Source: Coniferiporia sulphurascens (lineage: Eukaryota > Basidiomycota > Agaricomycetes > Hymenochaetales > Hymenochaetaceae). From it: a stretch of DNA of 64,000 nucleotides. The stretch lies in assembly GCA_002794785.1 (NCBI GenBank), contig NBBA01000005.1, forward strand, positions 1,860,001 to 1,924,000. The letters run 5' to 3'. A program made the position numbers and the translations under genes. This document shows positions 56,482 to 64,000 of this stretch, piece by piece (positions within the stretch are counted from its first letter, which is position 1; each line of letters starts with the position of its first letter). Under the pieces are notes generated by a model that was not told where the DNA came from, made no database searches, and saw only the letters and a list, made by a program, of their open reading frames with translations.

Positions 56482-58720
56482 CATCCCTTCTTGTTCTCTT
56501 ACCACCACCATCTCCTTCGTTTTAGGAGGGGCGCTGTGGGGGGTTTGTGGTTCACCCCTACTATCTGGCCCATCTGAGGGTTGGCTCTGGTGGGGAGGGG
56601 GGGCTCTCCGTCTGTGTGTGAGTTCTCGGCTCTAGCATGCCAGTGGGTTAGCCAACGGCACGAGAGAGGCGCACTAGCCTGCCCGTCGGTGAGGACACGA
56701 CGTTAATGTCCTCAGGGGAGAGGTGGTCCGGCGGACATCATCCTTGTCCCCAGGGGGTCGGCTTGTTCCGAGCAATCTCCTTCGGGGGACCCCACTGTCC
56801 CTGGCACTGACAGTAAAAACTGCCACCCCAAATCCCGGAAGGGTTCTAATGACGGCATCTTGCCTAGGAATAGGGGTCTCATAACACGTGTTGTTGCGGT
56901 GAGAACCAGCCGACTCGATGCCCCTGACCCGACACTGTGGAAGGGTGGCTAGAGACAGGTCAGCACGGGCCTCTGGATCATCCTGTGGGAGCGTCCTTAG
57001 GTGGTTAGTATGGGAAACTCCTTGGTCTTCCCGATGATAGGGGGCCGGGGTCACCTGTGCAACATGGTAATCCCCATATGCTGCGGATCCAGAAGTGGGG
57101 CAACTAAGTCTAACCACATATTCTCTGGGGTTAAACCCGGGGTCTGAAGCACATGTGGGGAATCGGGAAACTTAAGTAGCGGCTAGGGTGTTAGTCCTCA
57201 TGGCCTTCTGGGCATAGTGGCTTCTCCATCGTGAAAGGGCGAGCCGGGGCGGTGGGGGGTAGTTCCCTTCACCGGCCGCAGAGTACTAAATCTGCCATGG
57301 GTATGCGTGGGGGTAATTCCCACTGCATTGCTTAAGTTGATTCCTTGACACGCAGACACGCCCCGGGGCAACCTGGGGGACAGCGGGAGGGGCGTGGGAA
57401 CCCCATATCCCGAGGAAGGTGTAGTCGTTTGGTGGGCCTCACAAGAGAACCCTTTAGTCAGGGGCAATTGACCACTCTCAGGAAGCCCGAGATGCGATCA
57501 TTCAGTCACATCATGGTCTCATCGACCGACTGAAGGATACACCCACCCGCCTTCTCATCTATACCGACGGATCCCATAAGGGCACGTCCCCCCCCTCTTT
57601 CTCTGGCGGTGCTGCCGGAGTATGGTTCTATTGCGGCGAGACCGTTCTCACCCGCGAAACCTATCTTGGTTCTTCCGTCCACGCTACGGACTGTGAACTC
57701 GCCGCCCTTGCCGATGCCGCTTGGCTACTGGCTCACTCTTACGATTTACACCCTGAAGTGACACAGGTGGAAATCTACACAGACTGCGAGGTTGCCTTAA
57801 CACTCCTCGCCGACCCTCGTCCGGCCCCAGGCGTTAACGTCGCCCTCTTCATCCGGAAGTGTCTCAAAACCGCCACGAAGCGGTTTCCCCATGTGTTCTT
57901 TCATCTACACTGGGTTCCAGGCCACTCTGATGTCGAAGGCAACGAATTTGCGGACGTCCTCGCCTCCGGTATCGCGGACAACCCCCCCCCCGGGCATTAC
58001 ACAATTCCCTCCCACCATCCGCTTCCTCCGGGAAACCGCCGCCTCTACGGCGCTTACACAATGGAAAACCGACTGGGCCTCCGCCTGCCACAAATCCAGA
58101 GGGTCTTCGGATGCCCATGCAATGGGCTCCACTATAAACCCGTCAACTAAGCCGTCCGCCCTCATGCAGAATCTCACCTTGGGTCGCCGCACTAAGTGCA
58201 AAGTTTTCCGGACACTCCTTGGTCACGCCGGTTTTGGCGCGTACTTCGGACGCATTCCGGGGCGCGATCCGATGTGTCCTTCCTGCCACGTCATAGAGAC
58301 TCGAGCACACCTCTTGCTCTCTTGCCCAAATACCCTTGCTGCCCGTAAGGCAGTATGGAAGACCCCCATACCGTCCACCGAAGCCCAATGGTTTTCTAAA
58401 GACGGTCTCCCGCTTTTGGCTACATTCCTAGACTCTCACCCCGCCTTCGAGGCGGAACCCATCCTCGTCTTTGACCCGGGTGGCCCAACTGTGATACATG
58501 TCTCGGATCTAGGCTTTGCCACTGGCAACTAGACAGACACCACACTTCTTATGTCACTGGTAATAACCAGCCCCACTCTCCGCTTAGGGCGTCCCGCCAC
58601 TATTATTCCATCTATACCAATCACCATCTCACACAATACAGGGGCCTAAAGGCCCCTGGAGCGTATTTTGTACTAGATAGTCATGACGCGCTATAGAAAC
58701 GCATTTAAAAAAAAAAAAAA
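56482..58720 (+). mobile_element. Non-LTR retrotransposon (LINE), internally deleted, poly(A)-ended
   Basis: The element lies between two copies of TGTCTATAATAGA and ends in a run of 14 A (58707-58720), the marks of target-primed reverse transcription. The first kilobase (to about 57460) is GC-rich and non-coding on the plus strand; it looks like a 5' untranslated region. Coding sequence then begins abruptly in the RNase H domain. ORF1, endonuclease and reverse transcriptase are absent. A copy truncated only at the 5' end would not be expected to keep a long leader before RNase H, so an internal deletion or recombination is more likely. The element stands 160 bp upstream of the modelled VPS52 start, in the same orientation. 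Confidence 0.8.
57463..58532 (+). pseudogene. LINE ORF2 remnant: RNase H plus zinc-knuckle region, frameshifted
   Basis: An RNase H1-type domain shows its acidic residues in IYTDGSHKG, ATDCELAAL and IYTDCEVAL, with the terminal VPGHSDVEGNEFAD. The frame shifts at a run of ten C (57982-57991). After it, the continuing frame gives ALTQWKTDWASACHKS, then LGHAGFGAYFGRI and the Cys/His cluster CPSCHVIETRAHLLLSCP. The protein lacks the upstream reverse transcriptase, so it is a defective copy. It stops at 58530-58532. Confidence 0.8.
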
Positions 58721-58733
58721 TGTCTATAATAGA
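58721..58733 (+). repeat. LINE target-site duplication, right copy
   Basis: TGTCTATAATAGA directly after the poly(A) tail. Confidence 0.85.
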
Positions 58734-58745
58734 TTGCTTTGCTTT
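58734..58745 (+). repeat. 12-bp direct repeat, right copy
   Basis: TTGCTTTGCTTT, matching 55308-55319 on the other side of the two elements. Confidence 0.4.
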
Positions 58746-58879
58746 GTGCGGCCATTTCCCCAAAGTGGCGCGTCGATCACGTAGACCCGCATTTGATCGG
58801 TCACGCTGCTGCGCGCACGCTCGGACACTTCAGCAGCCATGGTAGACGAAGGTGAGCTGGTGCTATTGGTCGCCTGCGC

Positions 58880-61293
58880 ATGTGGAAGAATGTAAAGCAT
58901 CCTCACAAATATGAAGATTCCAAGGCCTTAAGGACTGAGGTTGATCGAATCCACTGTGAGTGCACATTATTCGAGGATAACCTGGATGGAGCAAACGGTC
59001 GCTTAATCTCTTCTAAATAAACTAGACACAGAACACGCCAAGCAGTATGTAGACCTGCACGACCAGGTTGAGGTATATTCACACTGCATTTGTTTAGCGG
59101 TCCAGGATTAACACCATACGTGGCAGACCAGCATTGGTCTCCTTGCTTCACTTGAAAGCTTCCTGTCAACATTTCAGACGGATCTTGCAGCGGTATCAGG
59201 TCAAATATCAAACCTGCAGGACCGGAGTAAGGATATTGAGAACAGATTGAAGTCGAGGAAGGTCCGCCAGCTTCTCTGCGTCTCATTAATGCATCACTTA
59301 ATATGTCCATCAGAAAATAGAAAAGCCTCTGTCAAGTCTCATCTCAGACTTGTGTGTGCCACCTTCCCTTGCGGTTACAATACTGGATACAGACGTAGAT
59401 GAAGCATGGCTGACGGCCGTGCCCGACTTTGAACGACGGTTGAGCACGCTGAGCGCCCGAAGACGCGTGAAGGCCGCTCGCGACCTTTCGGAAGTGACGG
59501 AAGGGCTTAGAATTGTGGTGCGTTGTACTGGAACAACAAAGGTTTAACAAAGTGGTGTTTATGAACTCTGCTACAGGCGGCTACCAAAATTCGCATGTTC
59601 TTCCTTGCGCTGATCCACCCTGTGCGAACTAGCATGACTACAAATATGCAAGTGCTGCAGACATCCGCCTTGATAAAGTACCGCCCGCTGTATGAATTTC
59701 TGCAAAACCAGGCGGAGGACGTGGCAAAGGAAATACAGCGCTTGTATGTTGCTGCGGCACGCGTCTACTACGAGACTGGTTTCCGAAGGTACATACGCAG
59801 TTTGGGATGGATAAAGGCGGGCGCAACCTTAGTTCCAGATTAAATTCAGTATTCTAATCTTCACTGTAGGCGCGGATCACTGAGAAGTCTGAACCAATCG
59901 CAAACTCGGATGCTCAGATGGAATATAACGTGGATATAAGCCGACTGGCTAACGCGAGAATCGATGGTCCACCTGTTGTACAAGCTTACATTGCGGAAAA
60001 TAAAACTCACGTCAGCTTACATCTTTTTCTTTCTTCCCTTCTTCCGCCAGTTAACTTGATAACAGAAAGAGCCGATTGAGGCACTTTTCCGCTCCATGTT
60101 ACTCGTCCTTATGGACAACGCGACCGCGGAATACACCTTTGTCACGACGTTTTTCGCGCCTCCGATGCAAACTCTCGATGTACTCACGCCCGATCCATCC
60201 GGGCCCGTTTTTTCACCTACGCAATCTCAAGAGTTGAGTGTCGCTGATGCTCGAAGACCAAGTTTCGGGACGGAAACAATCGGAAGTCCTTCAATGCGTC
60301 GAAGGGAGAGCCTTGCGCGTTCAGTTGCAAATGGACCTCTGAGCGCTGGGCATGAACCTCACAGCATATCGAAAGAAGAGCTGGCCGCACTGGCAGGAAC
60401 CTGGAAGCAGATTATGGAACCTACGCTTAACTATTGCCAGGTTGGCCTTGATTTTATTGTTGTCGCGGTGTTAAATAATCATTGACAACATATGCTTAGA
60501 CTTTCGCCAACTCAGTGTTTGAAAGTACTCCTCCCGTAGTTCCCCTGCTCACAATGATACGCATGATAGAAAATACGCTCGCAGAGGTGCAAACGCGTGG
60601 ATGTGCCCCGCTAGAGAGTTGGCTCTTTGGCCTGCGCATGCAATTCTGGCCAATTTTCCAGAAGTCGATGTCGGAGCACGTTTCAAGTTTAATCAAGCTT
60701 ACGGAGGCAACTACTGGCGGGTACTTCCGCAGGGCAGCCGGGCCGAGTGATTTAGCAATCCAGGCGGTAAGAACCTCTTGAGATCTTTTAGCTCAATACA
60801 TGCAATATATTGTTACAGCTGGGCTGATTCCCGACCCTATCATTCTTTCGCAGATAGCAAACCGCTATGTTTCCATTTTCTGGTCTTTCGTTATACTCAC
60901 AGATACCGAAGATGAGACAATGATTTTCTCCAAGTGTGCCAATCCAAACATAAGTACGAAGGTTTTGTCGCTTACGAGTTCCACTTTAGCCTTGTTCGTT
61001 TACGTCAAGAGCTTACAACGCTGATTATAAATCAATCCAAACGAATTACCGACCCTCTGAAAAGTGCGACATTCCAATCTACGCTGTTTGAGACCCTCCT
61101 ACAGGCCATGAGCGTGAGTGGCAGACCAGCTATTATCATTACTAATCAACCTGAACATCAGCCGCTATAGAAGAGTCAATATTCTATGACACACCCGAAA
61201 GCTCAGGCCGAGCTCGCCTATTGGCGTGAAAGGGAGGAAGAATCACGCAGAAGGATATCGTCTACAAGTGCAACGCGGCAGGGAGGCAAGTGA
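58880..61293 (+). CDS. VPS52: Vps52, GARP tethering complex subunit
   Basis: Eleven exons give 603 residues in one consistent frame. Coiled coil (SLESFLSTFQTDLAAVSGQI; LQDRSKDIENRLKSRK) leads to the Vps52 core: PSLAVTILDTDVDEAWLTAV, ARRRVKAARDLSEVTEGL, ALIKYRPLYEFLQNQA and YYETGFRRYIRSLGWIK. The C-terminus is restored by a final splice to AQAELAYWREREEESRRRIS. Vps52 is the core GARP subunit at the trans-Golgi, tethering endosome-derived vesicles. The start is uncertain: ATG 58880 is the first in frame, while ATG 58839 would need a 38-bp intron. Either gives a short N-terminus for the family, with a LINE 120-160 bp upstream. Intron 59817-59869 may be GC-AG. Confidence 0.85.
59817..59869 (+). 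other. Possible GC-AG intron, donor AAG|GCGGGC
   Basis: A 53-bp intron here joins GWIK to ARITEKSE, as in related Vps52 proteins. A 38-bp GT-AG alternative starting at 59832 would add AGATL. Undecided. Confidence 0.4.
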
Positions 61294-61451
61294 TGACGCA
61301 ATGTCTCAGACTAATGCGACGGACAAAACATTAATTCGCTATAATTGCTATTTACTGTTGGATGGATGTATTCTAGAGCTGACATGATTCCATTGACGAC
61401 AAATAATCAATACTGTTCCGATAAGATGCAAAAGGGGCGATAACTGCAATT

Positions 61452-64000
61452 TTAACCTTTATAAGGGGGTATTAACACAGACCTAAGAAGACCCAAGGAA
61501 GAGAGAGTCAGCAAAAAAAAGAAAAATAATGACAATGTAGAGATTGTACCTAGTGCCCGACGGCTGTCGCGCAGACAGGGAAGTCTTAAGTAAACTTGTC
61601 CCGCTCTGAGAGCCAATGCCCAGCTTATCCAGCACATCACGCACTTCCTTGGGATTCTCGCCGTCGAGCATACGCATCTTCGGCCGATGCGCGCCCAACA
61701 CGCTCGGATAACCTATAGCACTTTCTCCGGATGCTCCTGAGTGTGTGACACCGAGACTTGCGACGGATGAAGCCCTTCCTTGCGAGAGAGCAAGATTGGA
61801 CGTTCCACTGCGACCTTCCAAGACCTCGCGAAGGTCATTGACACCAACCCCACGGTTAGACCGGGTAAGGCTCTGCAATGACAGGTTCGAGATATGCATT
61901 AAAGCTGGCGAAATCTTCAAAAGCGGGTTACTGTGTTCTTGACGGGACATATCACCATTTGCGAATTGTTCAATGGCTATAGATTAGTCAAAATCAGAAA
62001 TATATCAGTCACAACAACCAAATAGAATCATACAATCTCGTAATGCATTTTCAGGGGTCCACTGCGTTCCGAATCTCTTTTTCAAGTCTGTCTCGTCGAG
62101 CCCGGTCGCAAGCTGAACGTTGGAATTTCCAGCGATGGCTGCAATCGCTGTTAGCTCGTCCCAGGGTTGAGTTTCTTCAGTGTCCCGGCCAGCAAGGATG
62201 GACAGGTCTTGTGCCTCCTCGGTCGAAGGAAAGATCTTCCCCGGATGTGAACATGATGAGGGAAACTGGGATGGCGTCTGTGTACAGTGTCAGTAACGTA
62301 TTCCTTTATATTTTTAAGAGCATATTCACATTTGGATGTTCGCTGCTCGGCCCGGTACAATCCCAAACGCGAGAAAGCGTTTTCCATTGACTTGTTAAAA
62401 CTTTTCGGATGGCAGTTTGACGAAGTGGTGAAGAACACTCTGATTCGCACCAAAGGCGTAGGCTCAATAGCATGGGTAGGACTGTTAGGAGCGCTCGCAG
62501 GGGGGTACGCTCATGTAAAACGTTGAGAATATCGAGCACGTGAAGATAGTCAGAAAGGCACGCGGGTGATGCATCTGAGTCAGTTTTGGACAAATTGAGT
62601 TTACGATTTGCCGCGTCCAACAACCAACGAATCCTATGCAGCTTTCGTGATTGTGCGAGCGTCATCGACTGTCGCCGCGAAGACTGAGACCCTTTATATA
62701 AGTCAGGGCCGCTCTCGTCCTGCACTGACGAAAATGACTGGTCTTGCAATGGTGTAGAGGGTGTAATATTAACGTGTACCGAGTCATGTTCGCGTTCGCG
62801 ATCATGTTCCTGGCCGGCATCTGAAGAGTGTGCAGGCGAAGGAGGAGAGGTCGGCGGTAGGCCTAGCTTCGGCGATGTCGCAAGCACATAGAGTGACGCT
62901 AGTAATGCATGGAGGAAACGATCGGTACCGCTGTCGCCAATCGCGTATTGCTTATTGAAAGAGGGTTGAAGAGGCCCTTCTTTGCCCAATCGCGCGCGTT
63001 TCGTGTCACAAGTTTCAGATATGGCACCCGAAACAATGCGCGCTGCGCTTTCTGGACCGATTTCCGATTTGAGGTAGAGGATGAGAACTTTGGCATAATC
63101 GGACCGGACGGCAAAATTTTCGTCGCAGAGGAGTGTCAGTGTTTCTTGCCAAACATCAGGAGATATTTTTGAGCGCTGCGGTAGGCTTTCCCGAACAGGG
63201 TGATAATCGGAAGGACCTGGACTCGAGGCACGAAATACTTCAGACACCGTAGCGGGAGTTGATCCGGAGGTATGAGGTGGTTCGGCAGTGTGGCCGTCGG
63301 CGCTTGCGGGAGGATGAAGTAATTTTGTACTGGTCTGAATGAGACTACCCAGAGCTGCAATAAGACACCTTAAAGCCACAGCCCTTTTCTCATCTTTTCG
63401 ACCATATTCTCGACCTTTACCGCCCAATCCATTGCTTTCAATATTGATAAGTCGCCCGATGATTTCGCATGCGAGGTCGTGAATCTGATCCGCATAATAA
63501 ATGTGTGTCCCCAAGGCGCCCACACATTCGACCAGTTCGGGAAGGAGGTCATCGTGCGGGTTAATTGCAACCTTACGCAATATTGAGGCGGTCAGGCTCG
63601 AGCAAACGTCTGAGGTAGATAGGTTGACAAGCGGAAGAGGGGCTGTGAATACCGTCTTAATCATTGCAATCAAAGCCCTGTTGACATCCGGAAGGGAGGA
63701 GTCGTCTTGAGCTGCCATTAGCCTCTCAACAAGGCGCGTTGGAACAGCAAAACGGTACTGATATCGAGTCCACTCAACCGCCTTCTGAATAAACCAACAA
63801 CAGTGTGCGACATCCTTCCAGCATCCATGCAAGTCAAAGCTATCAAACACCGCTTGCATAACAAGCCCCACTTGCGATCCGCTTGATTGGTTGAAGATGC
63901 AAGCGAAGGCCTTCAGTGCAACGTTTGCGACATCCCCCGTCGAGGGTCCTTCGACACCGTCAATGTGAACGTGTATTGACGCCGCGCGACGCTCCAAAAG
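61452..64000 (-). CDS. EFR3: Efr3, plasma-membrane PI4-kinase scaffold (3' part)
   Basis: The frame is open to the right edge, so the N-terminus is missing. A large exon (64000 to about 62330) encodes an alpha-helical repeat region (VALKAFACIFNQSSGS, LLPELVECVGALGTHIYYAD, VWQETLTLLCDENFAVRSDY, LHALLASLYVLATSPKLG), with Ser-rich loops. Three further exons end in the typical tail LREVLEGRSGTSNLALSQGR and KEVRDVLDKLGIGSQSG, stopping at 61452. Efr3 anchors the PI4P-making Stt4-Ypp1 complex at the plasma membrane. The ATG lies outside the window. It converges with VPS52 (158 bp between stops). Confidence 0.8.

Noticed and set aside
56674..57117. 147-residue minus-strand ORF in the LINE leader
   Set aside because: Arg/Pro/Thr-rich composition typical of antisense to GC-rich DNA; wrong strand for the LINE; no domain.

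Overview
The window is nuclear DNA of a filamentous basidiomycete, most likely an Agaricomycete. Genes are packed about one per 2 kb on both strands. Nearly every gene carries many introns of about 48-65 bp, and the proteins are fungal housekeeping and signalling families mixed with basidiomycete-type unknowns. I rebuilt exon-intron structures by hand by joining frames across GT-AG (and some GC-AG) borders. Where a protein length in codons is quoted, the summed exons are an exact multiple of three. There are no rRNA genes, CRISPR arrays or bacterial operons, and I recognised no tRNA gene.

Layout. 1-10.6 kb: an edge-truncated unknown gene, a mitochondrial FAD reductase of the Cyc2 type, cytosolic PheRS alpha (FRS2), the ER SNARE Ufe1/syntaxin-18, Golgi Tvp38, and a 7TM-like gene running in frame into a coiled-coil gene. 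11-25 kb: a STEEP1/UPF0428-like protein, diphthine-ammonia ligase (DPH6), a sucrose-type MFS transporter, an Avo2-like ankyrin protein (TORC2), PheRS beta (FRS1) and a Bsd2/Ndfip-like adaptor. 25-36 kb: an unknown acidic protein, EMC10, a GNAT acetyltransferase, MED18, the snoRNP factor BCD1, a fork-head factor, the Fe-S factor DRE2 and a small membrane protein. 36-55 kb: SCH9 kinase, an Apd1-like protein, an unknown 609-residue protein, RPN11, mitochondrial bS18m, the RIM15 kinase with a receiver domain, and a protein with ubiquitin-interacting motifs. 55.3-58.7 kb: two transposable elements sitting side by side. 58.9-64 kb: VPS52 and the 3' part of EFR3.

How the genes relate. Most neighbours are functionally unrelated, as usual in fungi. 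Two associations stand out. Both subunits of the PheRS heterotetramer lie within about 20 kb. Three parts of TOR/nutrient signalling (an Avo2-like TORC2 subunit, Sch9 and Rim15) lie within about 34 kb, with SCH9 and RIM15 less than 7 kb apart. Several secretory or endosomal factors (Ufe1, Tvp38, Bsd2, Emc10, Vps52, Efr3) are scattered through the window.

Unusual features: at least seven GC-AG introns, four sharing the donor GCGAGT; a possible splice/stop toggle between a 7TM receptor-like protein and a coiled-coil tail; and a compound TE insertion (a TA-flanked inverted-repeat element plus an internally deleted LINE with a 13-bp target duplication) immediately upstream of VPS52. I found no clear novel defence or biosynthetic system.
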